From Streptococcaceae bacterium (GTDB taxonomy: Bacteria > Bacillota > Bacilli > Lactobacillales > Streptococcaceae), in assembly GCA_031270215.1 (NCBI GenBank), contig JAISYB010000043.1, positions 1-7,448 of the forward strand: a stretch of 7,448 nucleotides of DNA, in the 5' to 3' direction. This document shows, one piece after another, positions 1 through 6,619 of this stretch; the first letter of the stretch is position 1, and each line of letters opens with the position of its first letter. The translations under genes and the position numbers were made by a program. The notes under the pieces are model-generated. The model was not told the origin of the DNA, did no database searches, and saw nothing but the letters and a program-made list of their open reading frames with translations.

Positions 1-2
1 AT

Positions 3-1241
3 GGTAGCTTGGTTGGAGGTACAGCACACACAGACGGTGATGGTAAGTGGCAATCAAACGAAGCAGCCTTAACCCTCTTTGCGCATTGGGAAGCGGATAG
101 TACACCAGTAGGACCGGGGATTTCAGATGAAGCTAAAGATGGAGATGTGATTACCATTGCAGAACAGGATTGGGGAGTTCTTCGTGAGTTTTATGGTGGC
201 ACTTACGAATCTACAATAGATAGCCCAGATGTTGATGCAACAAAGAAGTTGATTATTAAATATGGGGATGTATATCAAACTTCTCAAACTTCTCAAGCTT
301 CTGATTTTAAGACTCAGTATTTTTATGATAGTAACGGAACCCATAGCTCGACTCAATACTTTGTATCCGAAAACGACACAGGTTATGACAGCTCATTTGT
401 TAAGAAAGAAATGGACAGATATTATAATGAAACTATCGCAACCACAGATATAGCCCCTTATATTATGCCTGTTAATCTTGACTTGCCGACTTTTACAAGG
501 TTTACTACAGAGGCGATAACGTTGTTTGACCCAAGAAACGTTTCCATTCTCACTCCCAATCCTCCCCTTACTACCGGTCTTAATAAGGATGGTTTTACTT
601 TTCCAAGTTGGAACTGGGATAATGTGAAGGTGACTTTTCCCGGTGGTTCAGAGGAGGGATGGATTTTCTATGCTTATTTAGATACACGTTTTAAGACGCT
701 TTTAACTGGCAATGAAGGCACTGACAAGGGTAAAAAGCAAGCCTTTGCCCTAAGCTATGGTGATTTAAGCAGTTTACCACTAGATAAGAGTGGTGAGTAT
801 CAAGGAAAATGGGGGAAGAAGTGGACATTAAAAAACTGTCTAGCTCAATTTTATTTGAGAACTCCGTTAGGATATAATAGCAGTCCTTTTGCTTGTGAAC
901 AAATAGGTAGTGTGTCAGGAGCTAGTGGAACGTTTCGTGATGAATTCAGGAACTTGCAACAGATTGATGACAACGGAAAAGCAGCTATCGTTCCCGCCCT
1001 CTGGATTTCAACTCGACCAATCCACAACGTCACACTAAATAACGGCAGCGGTGCAACAGGCAGTACAGCACTAACTGTCACCGAAGGCTCAAAATTCATC
1101 TACGGACTGGAGAATACAGATGAAATGCCGAAAAAAGATGGTTCTACTTTTGCGGGGTACTTTACATCAGCAGAAGGCGGCGAACAGGTAATTGATGACA
1201 AAGGCAAGCTTGTTACAGCAGAAACAGCAGAAACAGCATAA
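3..1241 (+). CDS. Partial surface protein: DUF6273-like domain between InlB/Listeria-type repeats, ending at a premature stop
   Basis: The frame is open to the left edge (codons GGT AGC precede the TTG at 9), so the true start lies outside the window and the TTG is not a start. The first 30 residues are the tail of a Listeria/Flg_new (InlB B-type) repeat ending in TLFAHW. Roughly 140-1015 resembles DUF6273, with DWGVL near its start, YDSSFVKKEMDRYYNE, ITLFDPRNVS, LRTPLGY and a closing PALWIS. A second repeat begins near HNVTLNNGSG and stops at TAA 1239-1241. Such proteins are usually secreted and surface-exposed, but no signal peptide or LPXTG motif is visible here. The stop interrupts a repeat whose remainder continues in frame, so the gene is probably a recently truncated allele. 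The repeat call is firm; the DUF6273 call rests on motif resemblance. Substrate or ligand is unknown. Confidence 0.75.
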   Translation, partial: GSLVGGTAHTDGDGKWQSNEAALTLFAHWEADSTPVGPGISDEAKDGDVITIAEQDWGVLREFYGGTYESTIDSPDVDATKKLIIKYGDVYQTSQTSQASDFKTQYFYDSNGTHSSTQYFVSENDTGYDSSFVKKEMDRYYNETIATTDIAPYIMPVNLDLPTFTRFTTEAITLFDPRNVSILTPNPPLTTGLNKDGFTFPSWNWDNVKVTFPGGSEEGWIFYAYLDTRFKTLLTGNEGTDKGKKQAFALSYGDLSSLPLDKSGEYQGKWGKKWTLKNCLAQFYLRTPLGYNSSPFACEQIGSVSGASGTFRDEFRNLQQIDDNGKAAIVPALWISTRPIHNVTLNNGSGATGSTALTVTEGSKFIYGLENTDEMPKKDGSTFAGYFTSAEGGEQVIDDKGKLVTAETAETA

Positions 1242-1346
1242 ACAAAAGACGGAAAATGGACAAGCCAAGCCGAAAACATCACACTCTATGCGCACTGGGC
1301 GGCAAAAGCTCAAACAGCTAAAAAAACTGCTAAGCTAAGCCGGTGA
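1242..1346 (+). pseudogene. In-frame 3' remnant of the upstream surface-protein gene
   Basis: Directly after the TAA at 1239-1241 the same frame stays open for 34 codons to TGA 1344-1346. It reads TKDGKWTSQAENITLYAHW and then a basic tail, AAKAQTAKKTAKLSR. The first part is the expected end of a Listeria/Flg_new repeat; compare DGKWQSNEAALTLFAHW in the first repeat of the same protein. The segment therefore belongs to the upstream gene and is cut off by one nonsense codon. It has no start codon or ribosome binding site of its own. It would be made only by stop-codon readthrough or suppression, or if the TAA is a sequencing error. No LPXTG sorting signal follows even in the restored protein. 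Confidence 0.8.
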
Positions 1347-1405
1347 AACCATGCTTGACGTGGATTTCCTAGTCAAGACTACTTAGCCTAAAAGTTGATA
1401 TAGAT

Positions 1406-1440
1406 AACCGCACGGACGGTTGTTCGTGCGGTTGTTTGTG
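1406..1440 (+). terminator. Rho-independent terminator of the surface-protein unit
   Basis: AACCGCACG (1406-1414) pairs perfectly with CGTGCGGTT (1425-1433) around a 10-base loop. A T-rich but G-interrupted tail, GTTTGTG, follows. The site lies 60 bases past the TGA that ends the remnant reading frame and upstream of the next promoter. The stem is GC-rich and convincing. The U-tract is imperfect, so termination may be partial. Just upstream, CTTGAC (1354-1359) and GTCAAG (1372-1377) form a second, weaker hairpin. Confidence 0.65.
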
Positions 1441-1468
1441 TTGTGGGATTTTCCAAAACTCTTAAGAA

Positions 1469-1552
1469 AGTTTCAAAAATAGGCGAGAATTTTCTAAAAT
1501 TCGCCGATGAAGCTTCAAAATCAGTCGGGGAATTTTTAAAAGCGCTAGGGGG
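1469..1552. repeat. Degenerate 42-bp tandem duplication
   Basis: Two adjacent copies start at 1469 (AGTTTCAAAAATAGGCGAGA) and 1511 (AGCTTCAAAATCAGTCGGGG). Both continue into a GAATTTT/TAAAA core, giving a 42-base period. Read on the minus strand, 42 bases equal 14 codons, and the copies give related peptide strings (NFRKFSPIFETF and AFKNSPTDFEAS). No start codon, ribosome site or convincing gene goes with them. The element may be a decayed repeat gene or a non-coding intergenic repeat. Together with the palindrome at 1556-1574 it accounts for the middle of the gene-free stretch 1347-1741. Confidence 0.5.
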
Positions 1553-1555
1553 TCT

Positions 1556-1574
1556 AAAATCCACTGTGGATTTT
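1556..1574. repeat. Perfect 9-1-9 inverted repeat
   Basis: AAAATCCAC (1556-1564) and GTGGATTTT (1566-1574) are exact reverse complements around one T. The right arm belongs to a longer direct repeat. GGATTTTCCAAAACTCTTAA at 1446-1465 matches GGATTTTCCAAACCCTTAA at 1568-1586, and a shorter copy, GTGGATTTCC, lies at 1360-1369. A one-base loop is poor for an RNA hairpin, so a DNA-binding site or a repeat boundary is as plausible. Function is unknown. Confidence 0.5.
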
Positions 1575-1676
1575 CCAAACCCTTAACGCCGCTTGATAAA
1601 ATCCCAAAAAACCGCAAGCTGTCAATTAAACAAATTGGGCTGTATCTTGCCTTAAACGCACCTCTTGAGATTAATA

Positions 1677-1706
1677 TTTCTATTTTGGGAGAGTACATGT
1701 TAAAAT
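1677..1706 (+). promoter_or_regulatory. Candidate extended -10 promoter for the TauE/DUF1634 unit
   Basis: TAAAAT (1701-1706) matches the -10 consensus in five of six positions and is preceded by TG plus one base, the extended -10 arrangement. The region about 17 bases upstream (TTTCTA/TTCTAT near 1677-1683) is only a weak -35. Transcription would start near 1712, about 30 bases before the permease start codon. It is the best candidate in the gap, and the terminator upstream implies that a promoter is needed. Confidence 0.45.
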
Positions 1707-1741
1707 ACGGATAAATAAACGAGAATGGAGCGTTATTAACA

Positions 1742-2593
1742 ATGAGTTTAACATTATTTACGCTGATGATGCTTTTGACGGGGATAGCTGCGGGTTTTGC
1801 CGGTTCGATTTTAGGCTTAGGCGGCGGAGTTATCGTTACCCCCATCTTGACCTTAGCCTTTGGAATTGACATTAAGCTCGCTATCGGGACGAGTATTCTT
1901 GCTGTGATTGCGACCAGTACAGGCGGAACGATTGCTTATTTAAAAGATGAATTACTCAATTTAAGAATTGCAATGTTTCTTGAAATTTTCACGGCGCTTG
2001 GCGGCTTAATCGGGGCGTTATTAGCCGGATTATTCCATGCGACAATTCTCTTTGTTTTATTTGGCATGCTGCTAATTTTCCAATCATTTAATATGTATAA
2101 AAAATTGCGTGCAGGTGAGGAAGTATTAAACAAAGCTGTCCCCGATAGACTTGCTTTAAAGCTCAAACTAAATAGCAGCTACTACGATAAGGCAAGCTGT
2201 ACTCGGGTGGATTATCAGGTTGAAAAAGTGCCGTTTGGTGCAGCGATTATGCTGGGTGCTGGGATTGCTTCCGGATTATTAGGAATTGGCAGTGGTGCCT
2301 TTAAGGTGATGGCGATGGACTCGGTGATGAAGATGCCACTTAAGCCCTCCAGTGCAACCAGTAATCTGATGATGGGTGTGACGGCTGCCGCCTCAGCCAC
2401 AGTTTATTTTTTTAATGGTGACATCAAGCCGACCTTGGCTGTGCCGATTTGCTTAGGAATTATTGCCGGTTCAACAATTGGCAGTCGTGTAATGCAGCGG
2501 ATTCCTGCGAAAATGCTGCGGCTGATTTTCATTCCGGTCATTACCTTGGTGGCAATTCAGATGTTAATTCGTGGTTTCGGAGGTAATTTCTAG
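1742..2593 (+). CDS. TauE/SafE-family (DUF81) membrane permease
   Basis: This 283-residue, strongly hydrophobic protein has about eight membrane segments (near 5-24, 28-65, 76-96, 101-118, 164-186, 207-225, 233-252 and 258-277). Its two halves carry matching glycine-rich motifs, GLGGGV (25-30) with TP following, and GLLGIGSG (178-185) followed by the conserved KPSSATSNLMMG. This is the TauE/SafE layout of two repeats joined by a soluble loop, here about 120-163. Characterised members are linked to export of sulfite, sulfoacetate or other small organic anions, but the substrate here cannot be read from sequence. The ATG at 1742 follows TGGAG (1726-1730) with 11-base spacing. The gene ends in TAGTG, overlapping the DUF1634 gene by one base, so the two are probably made together and may form one transporter. 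Family assignment is firm; substrate is unknown. Confidence 0.9.
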   Translation: MSLTLFTLMMLLTGIAAGFAGSILGLGGGVIVTPILTLAFGIDIKLAIGTSILAVIATSTGGTIAYLKDELLNLRIAMFLEIFTALGGLIGALLAGLFHATILFVLFGMLLIFQSFNMYKKLRAGEEVLNKAVPDRLALKLKLNSSYYDKASCTRVDYQVEKVPFGAAIMLGAGIASGLLGIGSGAFKVMAMDSVMKMPLKPSSATSNLMMGVTAAASATVYFFNGDIKPTLAVPICLGIIAGSTIGSRVMQRIPAKMLRLIFIPVITLVAIQMLIRGFGGNF

Positions 2594-2958
2594 TGGAAAA
2601 AATAAGAGAAGAAATGAGCCATGTGGAAAAATTCATTGCGCGTCTTTTGCAGATTGGCGTGTTGATTAGTATGAGCATTATGACGTTTGGACTACTTTTG
2701 TTCTTTGTCACCGGACGTAGTGGTTATTCTGGGGATAAATATCCTTTAATCCTGCGGGAGATTTGGCTGGGAACGCTTGAAATGAAACCATTTGCCATCA
2801 TGATGTTAGGTTTATTTTGCTTGATATTAACCCCTGTCCTGCGAGTGATTGCTTCGATTTTTGCTTTTCTATTTGAAAAGGACTATCTTTATGTCGCAAT
2901 TACTCTATTAGTTTTACTTATTTTATTGACAGCAATGTTTGTTGGGCTTAATTTCTAA
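2593..2958 (+). CDS. DUF1634 small membrane protein
   Basis: This 121-residue protein has three hydrophobic segments (about 18-40, 66-94 and 98-119), a charged N-terminus and a short GRSGYSGDKY loop after the first segment. Length, topology and position directly behind a TauE/SafE permease fit the DUF1634 family, which often sits beside such permeases in Bacilli. I infer that it is an accessory subunit, with no known activity. The start is GTG 2593-2595, which shares its first base with the permease TAG stop. GGAGG (2579-2583) lies 9 bases upstream inside the permease gene and supports this start over the ATG at 2614. Translational coupling is likely. Nothing appears truncated. Confidence 0.85.
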   Translation: MEKIREEMSHVEKFIARLLQIGVLISMSIMTFGLLLFFVTGRSGYSGDKYPLILREIWLGTLEMKPFAIMMLGLFCLILTPVLRVIASIFAFLFEKDYLYVAITLLVLLILLTAMFVGLNF

Positions 2959-2964
2959 AAACCA

Positions 2965-2992
2965 TTGAATTTTTTTTTATTTATTGTAGAAT
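2965..2992 (+). promoter_or_regulatory. Probable sigma-A promoter of the ilv operon, with a poly-T spacer
   Basis: TTGAAT (2965-2970) and TAGAAT (2987-2992) are separated by 16 bases and each match consensus at four to five positions. Transcription would begin near 2999, giving a leader of nearly 200 bases before ilvD. The spacer begins in a run of nine T (2970-2978). A second, weaker pair (TTGAAC 3050-3055 and TATAAG 3071-3076) has a short 15-base spacer and is a less likely alternative. No strong terminator separates the DUF1634 gene from this promoter, so some readthrough into ilvD is possible. Confidence 0.6.
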
Positions 2993-3015
2993 GAGATATA
3001 AATGCAAATTAGCTA

Positions 3016-3030
3016 AATTTTCTGAAAACT
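3016..3030 (+). promoter_or_regulatory. CodY box in the ilv leader
   Basis: AATTTTCTGAAAACT matches the established CodY consensus AATTTTCWGAAAATT at 14 of 15 positions; only position 14 differs. It lies about 17 bases past the predicted transcription start and upstream of ilvD. CodY binds such sites when branched-chain amino acids (and in many species GTP) are abundant, and it represses ilv and leu operons in many low-GC Gram-positives. A site here could block RNA polymerase after initiation. Site and context agree, so I expect this operon to be in the CodY regulon. Confidence 0.8.
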
Positions 3031-3155
3031 CTGATGTACCTATCATAATTTGAACTCAAACGATTACGATTATAAGTAAAAAAAGCGCTGATGAATGACC
3101 AAGTTATCAATTTGTACGCGGGCTTGTTTTAGAGTAAATCTAGTGTAACCAATGG

Positions 3156-3172
3156 GGTAAAAAGCTTTTACC
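3156..3172 (+). promoter_or_regulatory. Inverted repeat in the ilvD leader
   Basis: GGTAAAA (3156-3162) and TTTTACC (3166-3172) are exact complements around AGC. The repeat lies 11 bases before the GGGAG ribosome binding site of ilvD (3184-3188). There is no U-run after it, so it is not an intrinsic terminator. It could be an operator or a 5' hairpin that affects ilvD translation or message stability. It is too short to decide. Confidence 0.35.
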
Positions 3173-3196
3173 ACCTTAAATTAGGGAGTGTTTTAA

Positions 3197-4897
3197 ATGA
3201 GAAGTGACAAAATTAAGCTTGGCGTATCCCAAGCACCAGCGCGTGGTTTATTGTACGCAACTGGTCAGGTAAAAAATGCAAAGGATATGCAAAAGCCCTT
3301 CATTGCAATCTGTAATTCGTATACGGATATTGTACCAGGGCACGTTCATCTGCGTGAGTTGGCGGATGTTGCTAAGGCAGCGATTCGTGAGGCAGGTGGA
3401 ATTCCTTTTGAATTTAACACAATCGGTGTTGATGATGGGATTGCAATGGGACATATCGGAATGCGTTATAGCTTACCAAGTCGTGAATTGATTGCTGATG
3501 CGGCGGAAACGATGATTAATGCTCATTGGTTTGATGGTGTTTTCTATATGCCAAACTGTGATAAAATTACACCGGGTATGATACTGGCGAGTGTCAGAAC
3601 AAATGTGCCGGCTGTCTTTTGTTCAGGTGGACCGATGAAGGCAGGGATTGACATGAAAGGACATCAAGCAACGTTATCTACGTTGTTTGAAGCCGTTGGT
3701 GCAAGAAAAGAAGGCTATATTGATGATGAGGAATTAGCATTTATCGAGCAAAATGCCTGTCCAAGCTGTGGTTCATGTGCCGGAATGTTTACAGCAAACT
3801 CGATGAATACATTAATGGAAATATTAGGAATTGCCTTGCCGGGAAATGGTACGGCACTTGCAGTTTCAGAGGAACGCAAGACGTTAGTCTACGAAGCAGC
3901 AAAACATTTAATGCAGCTGGTTAAGGACGATATTAAGCCAAGAGATATTCTCACTAAGGAAGCAATTGATGACGCATTTGCGCTAGATATGGCAATGGGT
4001 GGCTCAACAAATACCGTTTTACATACCTTAGCGATTGCTAATGAAGCTGGAATTGATTACAATTTAGCAGACATCAATGAAATTGCCAAGCGTGTGCCGT
4101 ATTTATCTAAGATTGCCCCAAGCTCTGTTTATTCAATGCATGACGTCCATGAAGCAGGTGGCGTTTCAGCGATTATCAAAGAATTGATAAAATGTGGTGC
4201 GATTCATCCAGATAGATTGACGGTAACAGGTAAGACACTTCGTGAAAATGTTGCAGCTGCATCAATTAAAAATCCGGAGGTCATTCATCCGGTCGAAACA
4301 GCTTATTCAAAGGTTGGTGGTTTATCCATTCTCTATGGTAATATTGCGCAAGAAGGCTCAGTGATTAAAGTCGGTGGTGTTGACCCAAGCATTAAAGTCT
4401 TCACAGGAAAAGCAATCTGTTTTGACTCTCACGATGAAGCGGTCGAGGGAATTGATACACATAAGGTTAAAGCAGGTCATGTGGTGGTTATCCGCTATGA
4501 AGGTCCAAAAGGTGGCCCAGGAATGCCTGAGATGTTAGCACCAACATCATCAATCGTTGGGCGTGGCTTAGGTAAGGATGTCGCATTGATTACGGACGGT
4601 AGATTTTCTGGCGCAACTCGTGGGATTGCCATCGGGCATGTTTCACCTGAAGCGGCATCTGGTGGCGAAATTGCCTTAATTAATGACGGTGACGAGATTG
4701 TCATTGATTTAGTTAATCGCACGATTAATCTAAGTGTGTCAGCTGAGGAATTAGACCGTCGCCGTGAAGCATTACCGAAATTCAAAGCGAAGGTTAAAAC
4801 AGGCTGGTTGGCACGCTATACTGCCTTGGTAACGAGCGCTCATACAGGTGGCGTTTTGAAGCTACCAAAGGAATTGCAGGATTTACTAGAGGACTAG
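3197..4897 (+). CDS. ilvD: Dihydroxy-acid dehydratase
   Basis: This cytoplasmic Fe-S enzyme dehydrates 2,3-dihydroxy-isovalerate and 2,3-dihydroxy-3-methylvalerate to the 2-oxo acids that become valine (and leucine) and isoleucine. It is 566 residues long, normal for the family. Visible family motifs are CNSYTDIVPGHVHL (from C39), FNTIGVDDGIAMGH, PNCDKITPGM (C121, K123), CPSCGSCAGMF (C191 and C194) and, near the C-terminus, GRFSGATRG followed by IGHVSPEA (S471 is the likely catalytic serine). The PGHVHL segment places it with the E. coli/B. subtilis branch rather than the branch carrying a cysteine there. C39, C121 and C194 are candidate cluster ligands, which is inference. ATG 3197 follows GGGAG by 8 bases. 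The gene is first in a close-packed group with ilvB and ilvN behind a CodY box. All key motifs are intact. Confidence 0.97.
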   Translation: MRSDKIKLGVSQAPARGLLYATGQVKNAKDMQKPFIAICNSYTDIVPGHVHLRELADVAKAAIREAGGIPFEFNTIGVDDGIAMGHIGMRYSLPSRELIADAAETMINAHWFDGVFYMPNCDKITPGMILASVRTNVPAVFCSGGPMKAGIDMKGHQATLSTLFEAVGARKEGYIDDEELAFIEQNACPSCGSCAGMFTANSMNTLMEILGIALPGNGTALAVSEERKTLVYEAAKHLMQLVKDDIKPRDILTKEAIDDAFALDMAMGGSTNTVLHTLAIANEAGIDYNLADINEIAKRVPYLSKIAPSSVYSMHDVHEAGGVSAIIKELIKCGAIHPDRLTVTGKTLRENVAAASIKNPEVIHPVETAYSKVGGLSILYGNIAQEGSVIKVGGVDPSIKVFTGKAICFDSHDEAVEGIDTHKVKAGHVVVIRYEGPKGGPGMPEMLAPTSSIVGRGLGKDVALITDGRFSGATRGIAIGHVSPEAASGGEIALINDGDEIVIDLVNRTINLSVSAEELDRRREALPKFKAKVKTGWLARYTALVTSAHTGGVLKLPKELQDLLED

Positions 4898-4927
4898 GCA
4901 CAGGAGAAACTTAAAGGAGAGTAGTCT

Positions 4928-6619
4928 ATGGGAAAAATTAAGCTAGATGAGCGAACCTCAGGTTCCATTTTACTTTTGGATACGTTAAAAAAGCTTGGTG
5001 TAGACAAGATTTTTGGTTACCCTGGTGGCTCTGTGTTACCACTTTATGATGCCATTTATGATTATGATATTAATCATATCCTAGCGCGTCATGAACAAGG
5101 TGCGGTAGCAGCGGCAGAAGGCTATGCCAAATCAACAGGAGAGCCGGGTGTTGTCGTGGTAACGAGTGGTCCGGGTGCTACTAATGCGGTAACTGGAATC
5201 GCTGATGCGTTTAGCGACTCAGTGCCAATGATTGTCTTTACCGGACAGGTTGCAACACCAGGTATCGGAAAAGATGCCTTTCAGGAGGCTGATATGGTCG
5301 GTATTACCATGCCGATTACCAAATACAATTATCAAATTCGTGAAACAGAAGACATTCCACGAGTGATTACGGAAGCATTTCATATCGCAACAACGGGGCG
5401 TAAGGGTCCAGTTGTGATTGATTTACCTAAGGATATTTCAGCAAATGAGGTTGATTTCATCAATGATGTGACGATTGATTTGGCGAGCTATCAACCGACC
5501 ACTGTGCCAAATGGCAAGCAATTGCGCAAATTAATGGACGGCCTAGCTTATGCCAAGAAGCCATTGATTTTAGCCGGTGGTGGTGTTAACTATGCACAGG
5601 CAAGTCAGGAATTATTAGCTTTTGTTGAAAAATATCAAATCCCTGTGCTTGCTACGCTATTAGGACTGGGGAGTGTGCCAAGTGCCCATCCATTATTTTT
5701 AGGAATGGGTGGCATGCACGGCTCGTTTGCTGCGAATATGGCATTGACTGAATGTGATTTTTTGATTAATCTAGGCTCGCGCTTTGATGATCGTTTAGCG
5801 AGCAGTCCATCAACCTTTGCACCTGAGGCAAAGGTAGTGCATATTGATATTGACCCAGCAGAGATTGGCAAGATTATTGCGACCGATATTCCGATTGTGA
5901 GTGATATTAAAAATGCGCTGGTTGAACTATTAAAGCTTGACGGGACTGTGCCTAATCATGACGAGTGGCTTAGGCATATTGCCGAAAATAAAGCTAAACA
6001 TCCGTTTAAATATAAAAAAACGAACCAAGAAATTAAACCGCAAAGAGTGATTGAACTGGTTGGCAAGCTAACAGATGGCGATGCGATTATCGTGACTGAT
6101 GTCGGTCAACATCAAATGTGGACAGCACAGTTTTATCCATTTAATTGGTCAAATCAGTTAATTACAAGCGGTGGTTTGGGAACAATGGGATTTGGGATCC
6201 CGGCAGCAATAGGTGCGAAGCTCGCTAATCCGGATAAGGAAGTAGTCCTTTTTGTCGGTGATGGCGGCTTTCAGATGACCAATCAAGAGTTGGCAATTTT
6301 GAATATCTATCAAGTGGCAATCAAGGTGATTATGCTGAATAATCATTCCTTAGGCATGGTACGTCAATGGCAGGAAACTTTCTTTAATGCTAGACGTAGC
6401 GAGTCAGTCTTAGATCAGCAGCCGGATTTTCAGCTGTTGGCAGAAGCGTATGGATTAAAGCATAGATTATTAACCAACGCTGAAACTCTTGAGGAGGATT
6501 TGGCAATCATTAAGACAGAAGGTTCAGTATTCATTGAAGTTGTTGTACCTTTTTCTGAGCTTGTTTCGCCAATGGTGCCGGCAGGAAAATCTAATTTTGA
6601 GATGTTGGGGGTGGACTAA
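4928..6619 (+). CDS. ilvB: Acetohydroxyacid synthase, large catalytic subunit
   Basis: This thiamine-diphosphate and FAD enzyme joins pyruvate-derived hydroxyethyl to pyruvate or 2-oxobutyrate, the first shared step of valine and isoleucine synthesis. It has 563 residues and three domains: ThDP-binding N-terminal (about 11-175), central (about 200-335) and C-terminal ThDP-binding (about 390-540). Visible key sites are GYPGGSVLPLYDA, RHEQGA with catalytic E56, TSGPGATN, and the Mg/ThDP motif GDGG (444-447, D445) through N471 and N472. RQWQETFF and SVPMIVFTGQV keep the residues typical of enzymes sensitive to sulfonylurea-type inhibitors. The adjoining ilvN gene marks it as the biosynthetic form, not catabolic AlsS. 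AAAGGAG (4913-4919) lies 8 bases before the ATG, and the gap from ilvD is 30 bases. The gene appears intact. Confidence 0.97.
   Translation: MGKIKLDERTSGSILLLDTLKKLGVDKIFGYPGGSVLPLYDAIYDYDINHILARHEQGAVAAAEGYAKSTGEPGVVVVTSGPGATNAVTGIADAFSDSVPMIVFTGQVATPGIGKDAFQEADMVGITMPITKYNYQIRETEDIPRVITEAFHIATTGRKGPVVIDLPKDISANEVDFINDVTIDLASYQPTTVPNGKQLRKLMDGLAYAKKPLILAGGGVNYAQASQELLAFVEKYQIPVLATLLGLGSVPSAHPLFLGMGGMHGSFAANMALTECDFLINLGSRFDDRLASSPSTFAPEAKVVHIDIDPAEIGKIIATDIPIVSDIKNALVELLKLDGTVPNHDEWLRHIAENKAKHPFKYKKTNQEIKPQRVIELVGKLTDGDAIIVTDVGQHQMWTAQFYPFNWSNQLITSGGLGTMGFGIPAAIGAKLANPDKEVVLFVGDGGFQMTNQELAILNIYQVAIKVIMLNNHSLGMVRQWQETFFNARRSESVLDQQPDFQLLAEAYGLKHRLLTNAETLEEDLAIIKTEGSVFIEVVVPFSELVSPMVPAGKSNFEMLGVD

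Noticed and set aside
9..11. TTG at 9 as the start codon of the first gene
   Set aside because: The frame is open to the window edge and begins in the middle of a repeat domain, so the gene extends to the left.
1488..1502. CodY-like palindrome AATTTTCTAAAATTC
   Set aside because: It lacks the central G of the CodY consensus (12 of 15), lies about 250 bases from the next gene, and is part of the degenerate duplication.
1462..1872. Open frame of 136 codons on the minus strand overlapping the permease start
   Set aside because: Its N-terminal half is the antisense of the permease coding sequence and its C-terminal half is the 42-bp repeat. It has no domain and no sensible ribosome site.
2999..3196. 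T-box riboswitch in the ilv leader
   Set aside because: No AGGGTGGNACCGCG-type T-box sequence, specifier stem or terminator was found. The CodY box explains control better.
4495..4785. Minus-strand open frame inside ilvD, and similar antisense frames in ilvB
   Set aside because: They lie wholly inside strongly conserved coding sequence, with no motifs or start signals of their own.
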